Assembly (NCBI GenBank): GCA_021018815.1 | Contig: JAITYX010000046.1 | Location: 4,157,501-4,221,500, forward strand | DNA from: Talinum fruticosum | Lineage: Eukaryota; Streptophyta; Magnoliopsida; Caryophyllales; Talinaceae | Direction: 5' to 3' | Length of the DNA stretch: 64,000 bases | Part shown: piece by piece, positions 11,562 to 23,008 of the stretch | Layout: the number at the start of each line of letters is the position of its first letter | Position numbering within the stretch: position 1 is the first letter of the stretch | Position numbers and translations under genes: made by a program | Notes under the pieces: generated by a model | Told to the model about the DNA's origin: nothing | The model's database searches: none | Seen by the model: only the letters and a program-made list of their open reading frames with translations

Positions 11562-12365
11562 GTATTCGAGTAGCTCTTAGGAAGATTTCGGTAGCGTGAA
11601 GTTAGGGCGGGAAGTCGTGCAAGTGAACTAGGCTTAGCTCGGTCGACCATCCGGAATAGTAGTAAAAACCGGCCAAGATCAAAGTGATAAGACTGGATAA
11701 AGCAAAGGATAGAACCGGATAGGATTCGGTTCACGAAGCGACCACCAAGGGTGTTGCTTAGGGTTTCATGACCTAGCGTACTTCCAAGGGAGTCTCCGGG
11801 GCAAAACACGATGCTCCACTTAAGGTTTTGGGATGGTAGGTGCCGGTCATATCACCCGTCTAAAAATGGAAAGTTTTCATTTTTGGTAGATTTCCTTTTG
11901 GCGTGTTTCTATTTTTGGCGGGTTTCATTTTTGGCAGGTTTTAATTTTGGTGCGGGATGCGTGCTCCTAGTCTCGGATGGACTACCTTGGAGCTGAACAC
12001 ACCACTTTGACGCTTGTGATCATGAAATGCAGCTGCCTAACGTGGTGTTCGTGTCTTCAACCCCTTGTCCGGTTGGATTGAAGTGAAACGCGACTCGAGG
12101 TTGGAAATTCCTGGTACGCGACAATGGACTCCGTTGTCTCCGGAGGCTTGGCCCGGTTCTTGGATCGTCTAAAAGAAAGGGAGATTTTTGGATCGACCCA
12201 AGGCAAAAGGTTATTTATTTGGTGTTGGGGGTTCTTTGTGGTTTACCCGCTTTTGTTGCACCAATTACATATAGTTCGAGATCCAAATCCTCAAACAGGA
12301 CTCGGGATTTCATCATCGGGCTAAAAAAAAATAGATAAAAGGACGACACTTTTTTGGTGTCTACA
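11562..12365 (-). mobile_element. Gypsy-family LTR, copy D, proximal half
   Basis: Reverse-oriented first 800 bp of the LTR, from its start at 12365 (complement of TGTAGACACC) to GTATTCGAGTAGCTC at 11562, where copy C interrupts it. The continuation is at 5265-4065. Confidence 0.8.
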
Positions 12366-14330
12366 GTTAACCCCACTTTAACCGAGTCTAAAAGACGAAG
12401 GTCAAAGTAGACACTAAAGGGTACTTACTTGGTGTTGTACTAGATATTGATTGAATTGATATATGAAATCAGGTACCTTATGGCTTGAACTCTTAATAGG
12501 GGGCTCGGACTTTATCGACTGAGTCCGAAGTCCAGGTTGTTGATTCCTGAACTTGGCCGCTTAGAGACCCGAAGTTCGGATTGGTGTACATAAACTTGAC
12601 CATGTGCTTAGTCCGAAGCTTGGCAAGGTGCTTGAACTTAACGTGGGTAGTAAAGTCTAGAGTCCAGCTGGGGTGCTTGAACTTAACCACTGGGAATTTG
12701 GTTACGGGCATCCCGACCTTGACCGTTGGGGAAGCTTGGTTAGAACTTTCTGTGTGAACAGTTTCGTCGCCTAATACTCAAATGTTAATAGTTTTAAGTG
12801 TTGCCTAGAAATGGTCTATAACCATATCATATTTCATTAACTTGGCCATGGGGAGGTCCTGAAGTCTTAGCTTTGTGTTTGTGAACCTTTACTCTTGTTG
12901 GGCTTGAAGCTTGACGGAGGTGATGTCTAAACTTTGACTCGCTATCGGGCCCGAAGCTTGACTAAGTTGTGTTTGAACTTTGACCATTGTTGAGCCCGAA
13001 GCTCGACCGAGTTGTGTTTGAGCCTTCACCGCTGTTGGGCTTGAAGCTCGACCGAATTGTGTTTGAACCTTGACCGCCGTTGGGCCCGAATCTCAACTAA
13101 GTTGTGTATGAACCCCGACCGTTGTTGGGCTCGAAGCTCGACCGAGTTTTGTCTCGAACCTTGACCGCTGTTAGGCCCGAAGCTCGACCGAGTTGTGTTT
13201 GAACCTTTACATTGCTGGGCGTGAAGTTCAACTTTTATCCACTTTCGTCGGAATAGGGACGAATGCTTATCTTCATGTAGAAATTCTTGCCTACACTTGG
13301 TCGTTGGATGACCTGAAGTCTAGGGTACACTTGCTTGAAATATGATGTTCCACGAGGTCATGTGCCTCATTCTAATTTTGAGCTTTTAGTTTGTGTGCTA
13401 ATAGCTCCTTTGTACGATAGATGATTTGTGTGTTCCCCTGAGTATTCTTGGAGTAGTTGTATGACCCTCTTGATGTTGAGCGCCCACATTCTTCTTAGGT
13501 GCTTGTGTCTAACTCTTCTTGAATGTTGGAGAGTTGGTGAGATTCGATATTCTTGGTTGATCATCCGGGACGTTTCCCTTTTGAAGGGGACGGTGCTCGG
13601 TGAACTCCTCGATGCTAACTAGATGCTTGATGCTCGCTTGATTGAATAATTCCTTATAGGGTGCTTTGTTATTAATTTTTGTATTTTTAGGAGTTTAACT
13701 CTTGCAAAGGAGATGAATGCAAGACTCTATTCTAAGAACAAATGAATTCTTTTATTAAGATGATGCAAAAAATTGAAAAACACAAAGACAAAAATTGCAC
13801 TTTAGCCCTCACTCCCCAAACTAAAGCCTAAAGAAGGGTAGGTCACTCGAACCGCAATGTACTCGCTCGCTGATGGACCATGCTCCTAACGGTTTGTTCG
13901 CTGGATCATACTCGGCATGATTTTTTATGATTCGATGCATTTTTTCGATGGGTTTAAGCTCTTTTGGATAGGCAAAGCGGTTTTGAATATGGAATTGGAA
14001 ATGGGGATCAAAATTAGGTTTAGGGCCAGACCTCATGGGCTTTTTGCATATCCACTATAGCGGAAATCGGGCCTTTGTAGATCAAAAAGGAATAGTGATT
14101 TGGGTTTTTTTTTTAAGAGACAAAAAGGAAATATAATGGATAAGGAAAAAGGGAAAAGCAAACTTTATTAGCATGCTTGATGAGTGATAGGCTCATTGGA
14201 TTATCTTTTAAGGGAGATTGGGCTTAAGTGCTTAACCTAAGCAACAACCGATTAGCTAGGTTCACCTCGTCCCCGGTCGAATCTATTCTAGATTCCTTTT
14301 GTTCAAACCCAAGAATCTGTTTGTAGATTC

Positions 14331-14472
14331 CTACCATATTAGTTGATGGTGTAGGAATAGCGGGCTTAGTTCGAAGATAGTGGTTGCCAAGAATTGCACA
14401 TGCTTCTCTTCAAGGAAAAGGCAGAGTTCTTTGTCTCCAAACCTTAACACATGCTTCTCGGGATCCTATTAG
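14331..14472 (-). pseudogene. Fragment of an unidentified copy D ORF, downstream part
   Basis: The minus strand reads DPEKHVLRFGDKELCLFLEE and then EKHVQFLATTIFELSPLFL before a stop at 14331. The pattern resembles the (F)WDPE..FRFGD.EL...EE start seen in plant retroelement-associated proteins (mobile-domain or DUF7745-like), but this is a weak resemblance. Its upstream part is 22345-22491, on the far side of the inserted gag-protease element. A one-base shift separates the two when joined. Confidence 0.4.
14468..14472. repeat. Target site duplication, left (ATTAG)
   Basis: ATTAG before the LTR at 14473 pairs with ACTAG at 22340-22344; four of five bases match, consistent with an aged 5-bp gypsy target duplication. 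Confidence 0.65.
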
Positions 14473-16100
14473 TGACAGGCCACAAGCGCACGGTGTATTG
14501 TTGTAGCTAGCCAAGGTCGATCGCACAAGGACTCGATCTAACAACGCACTAAACTAGCCCTCTACTCAATTGCTAAGCAAATCAGATTTTTAAAGTTGGT
14601 TCTTTCTAAACTAGTTCTAACTATTAAACTTAAGAAAATTAATCTAGACTTAAATCAATGGGTAAAAATATCTAGGGATTTGCGTTCCTAACAATGAGTT
14701 TGATTATTTAAACATAATTTGCGCAATCATTCATTCAAATAAATCAAGGATTGATAATCACAAAATTCTACCGCTCTTTCGATACTTAATAGAATTACTC
14801 TAATTAACCTATTAAACAACTTTCGTATGCCTTCAAAGTTAATCAAAGTTAAAGATTTCAAATTATCAAAGTGATCCCCTAATTTACTATTATTTTCTCA
14901 AATTTCATAAACTAGGTAGAAAAGTTGGTTGTTGGATTATTCTATTTCACCTTTCAGTACATGATAGATTAATCTCTAAACATAAGTATTCTAGGCCTTC
15001 AAAACACTCATGAACATGATAAACACAACTTTCTATTGATCAAAATCAGAATTCAAACACAAATCATGGAAAACTAATCAAACTTCATTGTTTCGGATTA
15101 CAAATCCCTAGAAAAACTAAACTACTTACACATGTTTATTGAAAGCTTAACTAAAATCCAATACATTGAAATTAAACCTCAAACAGCAAAATGAAGAAAT
15201 AGATGATAGGCTTGAAGTGCTCCACTTGAATCTCTCGACTTCAAATGGAATCCCGCAATCGCTTCAATCTTCTTCTTCGATCTTCAAAGTTTTTTAGTTT
15301 GATGTGAAGGAATGGAGGAAGGAAAAATGGAGGATGAACTATGGAGGATTCTGGACTGGATTCATGCAGGAATGGCCCAAAATCATCTTAAATAAGCTAT
15401 TAAGAAGTAATCAAGAGCCGAAACCGTCAAAACCGAATCATCTCGGCATAATTTACCTCCAACACAGGCCGTGTCCTCTCCGACCTTGTTGGATGCCGGC
15501 ACGGCAAAAGTGGACGGGGATGCTGAAAACGGGTCGTGTCCTTCGACACGGGCTGGCCGTGTTCAATGTAAATGCTCCTGACCTCCAACACGGGCCGTGT
15601 CTTCCGAAACGGGCTGACCGTGTTGCTTGGCTGGAAGGCATGCGTCAAATTGATTCGATCATAACTTCTTCGTCCGATGTCCAAATGATGCGATTCTTGA
15701 ATTCTGGAAAGCTCATTGATTCTAGTTTCTAATTCTTTCATCATTATGCTTGCTTCATAAGTGTGGGAAAAAACATAATTCGAGAGTAAAGAAGTGTTCA
15801 TTACCGCACCCTTCTTACTTTCCCGCTCATATCTTTTTCGTTCCTCTACGAATTAAGCTTATAATATGTCATTGGAAAGCTCTTTCAAGAAGGAAGTTAG
15901 AAACATAGATTCAAAATAGCTTTGGACTAAAATATGACAAAATCAGGTCCAAATCATTAGGAAGTCTGTAGAAATAGACCAAAAACGCAAAACCCAATTG
16001 AAAAGCATAAATGGGGCATAAAGTACATAAATATGAACATAAATCCCCAAAAATGACAAGCAACTTCCTATGAAATCTAATGCAAAAATGGCACTTATCA
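14473..16100 (-). repeat. 3' LTR of the gag-protease element
   Basis: 1628 bp. The plus strand reads TGACAGGCCACAAGCGCACG ... GGCACTTATCA. A GC-rich block of short repeats built on GGCCGTGTCCTCCGACACGG lies at 15465-15620 and is also in the 5' LTR. Confidence 0.9.
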
Positions 16101-16115
16101 AAGTCCCCCATGCTT
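16101..16115 (-). other. Polypurine tract of the gag-protease element
   Basis: The minus strand reads AAGCATGGGGGACTT directly before the LTR start TGATAAGTGCC, the usual place and form for Athila-like elements. Confidence 0.8.
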
Positions 16116-17950
16116 AAACCTTGCTTATCCCCAAGCAAATACAAGACTCGAACAAAATCAAAAAGAAAATAAAAGGACTCAAGATGAAAAAGAAAAATCT
16201 ATTTACACACCCTCCTCAGGTAAGCATCGGTAAAATTCTTTAACCACTAAGTTTAACCAAGAATATCGCGAAAGTGATGAAAACCATTAAGCACAAGTAC
16301 GAGGGAAGTTTTCGAAAAGATTTCTATGAATCACACAATCAAGATCAAATCAATCACCCCTAATCTCCAATGATACAAGTTGGCACATGTATGAGCATGA
16401 AACTAGAAAGATTGAGACCAAAACTCACTTTAAGAAGTGGAAACACTCCTCTCATGTGTTTGAAAATATATAACAATGAAAGTTCTCTCAATACTCTCAC
16501 CAAAGAAACAATCTACCATATGCTTGCTAAGAATCTCAACTCTCCACCATGAGTATGAAAGTGCAATTGACAATCAAGAGGTCTTTTCAAGGGTTGTAAC
16601 AGGGCTAGGGGGTTAAGGGTATGAGTGGAAAATTATTTGAGTAATGAGGAGCTAAAAGCCAAACTTGGAGCTAACTCATCAAATATCTCATATATACAAT
16701 ACTACCCATTCATAAACATTCAAAACAAACCTGGAAAATTATTTTTCTCTCTTTTTTATTTTCTTCTATTTCATTTTTTTGATTTTTTTTTCCTCTTTTC
16801 TCTCTTTTTTTTTCATTCATTTTTTTTTTGTGAATGGCAAAGCAACAAATTTATAATACTAGGCAAGTTTCCAATTTTCAACCCAAATGAGACTACACAA
16901 GTGGAGAAAAGTTCAAAACTTGAATTTCACAACTATTTCCCATCAACCAAACCACAAAATTTACCACAATCAACCCATATCACACTCAAAACACTCCAAG
17001 CAATGGCTTAAGGGTAGGAGAAATGTATTTGGCCAAGGCTTGTTAATGTAGGTTTAATCAAAAAGAGTGATCAAAGGCTAGAAAAGGGCTAAAAGCGGTA
17101 ATGCATACATAAAAGGGTGGCTTTTTGGCTCATGTAGCTAACAAAATCAACAATTGAATTCCTCTATCTCATTGTCAATGCAAATACAAATTGCGATTTC
17201 GAAGAGATTCAAAGCAAGTTCTAGAGATTACAACCAAGATAGAGTCACACATGAAAAACATGAGACTAATAAAAATGATTAGTCTTTTAAGGCTTAGTGG
17301 TCTCACGGGTTAAGGCTCAACAATCAACCCTAATTCAAGATGTTCCACATGCCAATCTCACATCAAAAGATCAAGAAGGGTAATCAATCATATCTATCAA
17401 AGTGCAATTCTAAATAAAGATTCTCTTACAAACTCTTTCCAAAACTTTTATTTACAAACGGGCTATACAAGATTAAACAAAGTCAAAAGAAAAACTACCT
17501 AACCTAAGAATCAATGCCGGAGGATTTATTCACTAACCTAAAGTCTAATCTAATTTTTTTCTTCTTTTTTTCGCATTATTTAATTTTTTTCTCGATTATC
17601 TAATGAAAGCCATAAAAACTACCCCTACATGCAACCTAAATGCAAATGCAAAACCTAGAAATCACAAAATGAAACTAAGGATAAAAGCCAAATAAAAGAA
17701 AACTAAGAAAACTAAACTAAAGTACATGCAACTATATGCAACTATATGGATGCAAATGCAACTATATACATTATTCTTTATGCACCACATGAACGCAAAA
17801 CCTTCCCCCATGCTAGGACAAAGCATTGTCCTCAATGCAATTAAGAATCAATGTGATGGAAGGATAAAGAACAATCACTCTTCAAGTGCATGTAATGGTA
17901 ACTTTTATGAAAAATGCAAACTACCTAAAAATTAAAAAAAAAAAAATCAC
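16116..17950 (-). other. Noncoding region between protease and 3' LTR
   Basis: 1.8 kb where RT, RNase H and integrase would lie in a full element. It holds poly-T and poly-A runs (16740-16830, 17935-17945) and repeated short words such as ATGCAACTATATG near 17725-17770. No conserved protein in either strand; the open frames here are low in complexity. Confidence 0.7.
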
Positions 17951-17969
17951 CTTGGGTTGCCTCCCAAGC

Positions 17970-18570
17970 AGCGCTTCTTTAAGGTCATTAGCTAGATCCA
18001 ACTCCAATCATCGCCTCCAAATAGCCTTATCAAGAATTACTCTGTCGTGGGCGGTCACCATCAGACGGGCCACCATCACATTTGACCTTCCAGTTGAGGT
18101 CCAAATCAAGAGATCCAATGCGTGGAGCTTCAACCACAACAAGCTTCAACCTATTACACTCATTGAGACAAACTTCATTAAACACATAGGGCATGCCCTT
18201 GCCAAACACTGGCGGAAGAAATTTGTCAACCTCCACCAGCTTAGCATTGACAAGTTCATGCCTTTCATGCAAAGGTTTATCACATGTCACTTTATCAGTT
18301 ATCTCAACACTACAACATTCAGCAAAAATAGGGAAACATCATATTTCTTAAAAAATTCAAATTCAGCGTGATGCTCCCCACATCAAAGGTTAATTTGACT
18401 TCTTTCACATCAATCTTACACCCAGCAGTAGCCAAGAAAAGCCTCCCAAGAATGATTTCGGTTCGAGTATCCTCAGCCATATCAAGAACTAAAAAGTCCA
18501 CATGCACAAAGAAATCACCAATTTTGACTGGGAATGTCCTCTAAAATACCTAAAGGATATGTCACGTGAA
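17970..18570 (-). pseudogene. Protease C-terminal part and tail of the gag-protease ORF
   Basis: The minus strand continues the aspartic protease after a frameshift near 18535: TYPLGILEDIP, then VHVDFLVLDMAEDTRTEIIL and GRLFLATAGCKIDV. The EIILGR.FLAT.G block is the flap-distal hydrophobic strand typical of plant gypsy proteases. A further ORF from about 18290 (HERHELVNAKLVEVDKFLPP) to 18030 has no known domain. The last codons read LKKRCLGGNPR, which resembles the GRQP tail common at the end of such gag-protease ORFs. Several stops interrupt the reading. Confidence 0.7.
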
Positions 18571-19682
18571 CTATCTCGCTAATTGAAGAGAAATGGTGGT
18601 GGACCTTAACTTACCTATGTCCAAATTCTTATATAAAGAATAGGGCATCAAGCTCACGATTGACCCCAAATCACATAAAGCTCGATCGATGGACCCATTC
18701 CCAATCGGGCATGGGATGGAAAAACTACACGGGTCTTTAAGCTTTTCAGGAAGCTTGTTTTGGACTACCGCACTACACTCCTCACTTAATGCAAAAGTCT
18801 CATGCTCATTAAATGTCCTCTTTTTGGAGAGGATCTCTTTCAAAAATTTAGCATACATGGGCATTTGAGTCAAAGCATCAATGAAAAGGATGTTCATATT
18901 GCATTTCTTAAGCATCTCCAAAAACTTCCCAAATTGCATATCAAGCTTAACTCGAACTATTCTTTGTGGGAATGGTAAAGGCGGAGTGCAAATTCTTTCG
19001 GGAGTTTTTGGTAGGTCAATAGGAGTCTCCTTCTCATTTTGCACAATGACATCAACTAAGGGTTCTTTGGAGGGTAAAGACACCTCCTCATTCACAACAT
19101 CATTCACATTTTGCATATCAATGACCACATGCTCACTCCTATCACCCTTAGGCCCCGCCAATTGTGTCCCACTCCTCAAAGTTATGCCATTGCATTGTTC
19201 CCTAGGGTTAGGCACTAGTTGGCTAGGAAGCTTACCCGGAAGGCTAGAGGAAGAGCTAGCTTGGCTAGCAATCTGAGTTTCAAGCATCTTATTGTGAGTG
19301 GCTAAGATTTCAACTTTTGAAGCCAATTGCTTGATAATCTCATCTTGCTTTTGTTGAGCCAAAAGCATGCTTTCCATCATGACCTCCAAGTTAGACTTTT
19401 GGGGCACTTAGGGTTGGGTAGGTCTTTGGAATCCAGGGGTGGGTGGTCTTTGGACTTTTGGTGGACCCATGGGATTGTTGTTCGGTAGGAAAAATTGGGG
19501 TGATACTTCAATTCCGGGTTATAGAAATTTGAGAAGGGGTCAAAGTTTGGCCTTGGGTTCGGGTTGCTAATAAAATTAGCTTGGTCGGTTGGTCCATTAC
19601 TAGCCATACCCACAGGACAAAACAAAGTCTCATGCTCATAAGAACTAAATGAAGCACATGGAAGGGGAGGGGCAACATTCAT
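18571..19682 (-). pseudogene. Gag C-terminal region and aspartic protease (Athila-like)
   Basis: Two overlapping frames. The first (19682-19377) carries NFYNPELKYHPNFSY, the Athila gag NPGWRNHPNFSW-like motif. The second (19407-18571, 278 residues) starts with a Gln/Glu-rich helix (residues 8-50), then KLPSQLVPNPREQCNGITLR, then PPLPFPQRIV (about 144-153). The protease follows with ECSAVVQNKLPEKLKDPCSF and the active-site loop CDLGSIVSLMPYSLYKNL near residue 245. In this lineage the Asp sits in DLG(A/S) instead of the classical DTG. Its frame runs out of step near the C-terminus. Processing of Gag would be its role in a live element. Confidence 0.85.
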
Positions 19683-19848
19683 ATTTAGACAGTCCTTTTT
19701 TGAGTTATAGCATCTATCTTAGCAGAAAGGACAGAAACTACATCAACATCAAGCTTACCTCCCATTCTCTAGGAATGGGGCTTGGACCATTGAAAACTGT
19801 TGAGCACCATCCGCTCAATCAAGGTGTGGAGCTCATCGACGGACGTGC

Positions 19849-20555
19849 TCATAATGTTTCCTCCGCCGCCGCAAGAATGGTGGCTCTCAAGTGATCATCT
19901 ACCCCATTGTAGAAAGCTTGAATGGGAACCGATGGTTGAAATCCATGTTGGGGGCATTGGCGAAGGAGATCCTTAAACTGCTCCCATGCTTCATACAACG
20001 TCTCCTCCGGCTCTTGAACAAAGGTGGAAATTTGGTTCCTCAAACTGGTCAACTTTCTTGGTGGGAAGTATTTTCCCAAGAAGGCACTTGCAAGTTGATT
20101 AAATGTGCTGATGGAGTTCGCCGAGAAGAGAATCTAGCCACTCGCCATGCCCTTCCTTCAAGTGAGAACGGAAACAATCGCAGCTTGATTGCATCCGGTG
20201 AAGCCCCGTTCGCCTTGAAAGTATCACATGCTTGGCGAAAAATACGGAGGTGCCGGTTGGGGTCTTCATTGGGGAGGCCATGGAAAGGAGTGGCCCTCAC
20301 CAAGTTGATGAGCGAGTTCTTCAACTCAAAGTCATTAGCCGCTACACTCGGGACATTGATGGCCGACGGTGGATTAGTGACATTGGGTGTCACATATTGC
20401 CCAAAAGTTCTTCTTTCTTCACTGGCCATCTTGGGCTTTTGCTTGGAGCTTTCTTCTTGCTTCTTCCTAGCCTTCTCTAGCCTTTGCTTATTCCATCTAA
20501 AGTGGAAGGTGCGCTCTATTTCTGGATCAAATTCGAACAATCGAGCGTTTTGCAT
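19849..20555 (-). pseudogene. Gag N-terminal and capsid-like domain
   Basis: Starts at MQNARLFEFDPEIERTF just downstream of the primer site. The retrotransposon gag domain reads NDFELKNSLINLVRATPFHG, NEDPNRHLRIFRQAC, IKLRLFPFSLEGRAW, then in another frame FLGKYFPPRKLTSLRNQI, EPEETLYEAWEQFKDLLRQC and FYNGVDDHLRATI. These blocks are in the order expected for the Athila-side gag. A frameshift near 20090 and a stop after ILAAAEETL break it. It would form the virus-like particle capsid. Neighbour: protease directly downstream. Confidence 0.88.
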
Positions 20556-20675
20556 GTAAATAGAGAATACCTAGCAAGAACAAAAGCAAAACTACCAACG
20601 CAATCAAAACAGAAAAAGAAAATAAACACTTAGTCAATTTGAGAGTATTCGTCTAATGGCTACTAAAAATAGAGG

Positions 20676-20692
20676 CCCCGGCAACGGCGCCA
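20676..20692 (-). other. Primer binding site of the gag-protease element
   Basis: The minus strand reads TGGCGCCGTTGCCGGGG five bases after the LTR end, the form used by many Athila and Tat elements (assigned to tRNA-Asp or Asn types in the literature, from memory). Confidence 0.85.
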
Positions 20693-20697
20693 AAACT

Positions 20698-22339
20698 TGA
20701 CGAGCCGTAAGCGCACGGTGTATGGTTGTAGCTAGCCAAGGTCGATCCCACAAGAACTCGATCTAGCAACGCAGATAAATTAGCCCTCTACTCAACTGCT
20801 AAGCAAATTAGATTTTTAAAGTTGGTTCTTTCTAAACTAGTTCTAACTATTAAACTTAAGAAAATTAATCTAGACTTAAATCAATAGGTAAAAATATCTA
20901 GGGATTTGCTTTCCTAACAATGAGTTTGATTATTTAAACATAATTTGCGCAATCATTCATTCAAATAAATCAAGGATCGATAATCACAAAATTCTGCCGC
21001 TCTTTCGATGCTTAATAGAATTGCTCTAATTAACCTATCACACAACTTTCGTATGCCTTCAAAGTTAATCAAAGTTAAAGATTTCAAATTATTAAAGTGA
21101 TCCCCTAATTTACTATTATTTTCTCAAATTTCATAAACTAGGTAGAAAAGTTGGTTGTTGGATTATTCTATTTCACCTTTCGAGTACATGATAGATTAAT
21201 CTCTAAACATAAGTATTCTAGGCCTTCAAAACACTCATGAACATGATAAACACAATTTTCTATTGATCAAAATCAGAATTCAAACACAAATCATGGAAAA
21301 CTAATCAAACTTCATTGTTTCGGATTACAAATTCCTAGAAAAACTAAACTACTCACACATGTTTATTGAAAGCTTAACTAAAATCCAATACATTGAAATC
21401 AAACCTCAAATAGCAAAATGAAGAAATACATGATATTCTTGAAGTGCTCCACTTTAATCTCTCGACTTCAAATGGAATCCCGCAATCGCTTCAATCTTCT
21501 TCTTCGATCTTCAAAGTTTTTTGGTTTGATGTGAAGGAATGGAGGAAGGAAAAATGGAGGATGAACTATGGAGGATTCTGGATTGGATTCATGCAGGAAT
21601 GGCCGAAAATCAGCTTAAATAAGCCATTAAGAAGTAATCAAGAGCCGAAACCGTCAAAACCGAATCGTCTCGACATAATTTACCTCCACCACGGGCCGTG
21701 TCCTCCGACACGCGCTGACCTTGTTGGATGCCGGCATGTCAAAACTGGACGGGGATGCTGAAAACGGGCCGTGTCCTCCGACACGGGCTGGCCGTGTTCA
21801 ACGTAAATGCTCCTGACCTCTAACACGGGCCGTTTCCTCCAAAACGGGCTGACCGTGTTGGTTGCTTCGGAAGGCATGCGTCAAATTGATTCAGTCATAA
21901 CTTCTTCGTCCGATGTCCAAATGATGCGATTCTTGATTTTCCGGAAAGCTCATTGAGTCTAGTTTCTAATTCTTTCATCATTATGCTTGCTTCATAAGTG
22001 TGACAAAAAACATAATTCAGAGAGTAAAGAAGTGTCCGTTATCGCACCCTTCTTACTTTCCAGCTCATATCTTTTCCGTTCCTCAACGTAATTAAGCTTA
22101 TAATATGTCATTGGAAAGCTCTTTCAAGAAGAAAGTTAGAAACATAGATTCAAAATAGCTTTGGACTGAAATATGACAAAATCAGGTCGAAATCATTAGG
22201 AAGCTGCAGAAATAGTACCAAGAACGCAAAACCCAAGTGAAAAGCATAAATGGGGCATAAAGTACATAAATATGAACATAAATCCCCAAAAATGACAAGC
22301 AACTTCGTATGAAATCTAATGCAAAAATGGCACTTATCA
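20698..22339 (-). repeat. 5' LTR of the gag-protease element
   Basis: 1642 bp, plus-strand ends TGACGAGCCG and GCACTTATCA. Nearly collinear with 14473-16100, with scattered substitutions and a few small indels. Confidence 0.9.
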
Positions 22340-22344
22340 ACTAG
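22340..22344. repeat. Target site duplication, right (ACTAG)
   Basis: Pairs with ATTAG at 14468-14472. Confidence 0.65.
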
Positions 22345-22491
22345 GAGGACACTATTAAACTTAAGAGCGTCCATTGTACCTTGACTCGTCCGATGTTGAA
22401 TAATGTATTCAGCTCTATAGATTAATAATCCAAATTTATCGACATTATTCATGTCGTGTATCCAATGAGTCAACTCAACTATGAAATTCAT
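22345..22491 (-). pseudogene. Fragment of an unidentified copy D ORF, start
   Basis: Minus-strand ORF from ATG at 22491: MNFIVELTHWIHDMNNVDKF, then GLLIYRAEYIIQHRTSQGTM, then DALKFNSVLL up to the insertion point of the gag-protease element. The reading resumes at 14472 after removing that insertion. No family recognised with confidence. It is in the sense direction of copy D, so it may be an upstream ORF of the kind found in some Tat elements. Confidence 0.35.
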
Positions 22492-23008
22492 TTTATTGTT
22501 TTGATGAAGGTGATTTTGAAGTGTTTAGGATCTATTTCGGGAAGTTTTAACTAAGTTCTCAAGTGCATTTTCTTGGGACCCCGCCACGATCTTTTTATAG
22601 AAGTTTTCTAGGTTTTTGCCTCTCGTTGTTAACGACGCTCACGTCAAACCAGGCCCAAGCCCGATCCTTAGACCAACATCGGTTTTTTCTAGACCGGTCC
22701 GATGAATCGCTCGGCTTCAGCGATCGTAGATTGGGTCATTTGCTCGCTCTTGGCCTCGTTTCTATTTATGGTTTACAGATCCAGCCACTCGGGGCTTTGC
22801 TTTTTCAACTTACCATCTTCCATTTTCCTTTTTATTATTTTCTTTTAGGGGCAATAGGAGCTATTCGCATTTTTCCGATTCTTTTCTGAATTTTTTTACA
22901 TCATATAAATAAAGAAAGTATTTTAGATCGAGTTTTGAATTCATTTCCTTGCATAGAATCTAATGGTAGTAGAAAATACGAAATATGAAAGCACCTACAA
23001 GTTGTCAT
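22492..23008. other. Boundary zone between copies D and E, no gene
   Basis: I could not place the exact junction of copy D (minus) and copy E (plus). From about 22850 the text (AGGGGCAATAGGAGC, then AAGCACCTACAAG near 22989) matches the block that precedes the antisense gene in copies C and G, so copy E begins somewhere before that. Confidence 0.4.

Larger units (their letters stand above)
12366..14472 (-). mobile_element. Copy D internal region, 3' part
   Basis: Reverse-oriented. The complement of the polypurine tract (GTTAACCCCACTTT) lies at 12366-12379. The 45-bp array follows at about 12900-13230. Blocks matching copy C 7900-8650 lie at 13370-14040. Mostly noncoding, except a coding-like stretch at 14331-14472. 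The region is interrupted at 14472 by the gag-protease element and resumes at 22345. Confidence 0.75.
14473..22339 (-). mobile_element. Athila-like gag-protease element (TR-GAG type)
   Basis: A complete non-autonomous element on the minus strand: 5' LTR 20698-22339, primer site 20676-20692, gag and protease 20555-17970, noncoding 17950-16116, polypurine tract 16101-16115, 3' LTR 14473-16100. LTR ends are TGATAAGTGCC and CGGCTCGTCA (or GCCTGTCA). I find no RT, RNase H or integrase in any frame. The gag and protease have several frameshifts. The two LTRs are very similar over long stretches, so it is among the younger insertions here. It splits copy D. Confidence 0.9.

Noticed and set aside
16625..17011. 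A 128-codon frame with runs of Phe.
   Set aside because: Low-complexity translation of T-rich noncoding DNA in the gag-protease element.
19649..20559. Plus-strand open frames of up to 222 codons.
   Set aside because: They are shadows of the minus-strand gag, which has clear family motifs.
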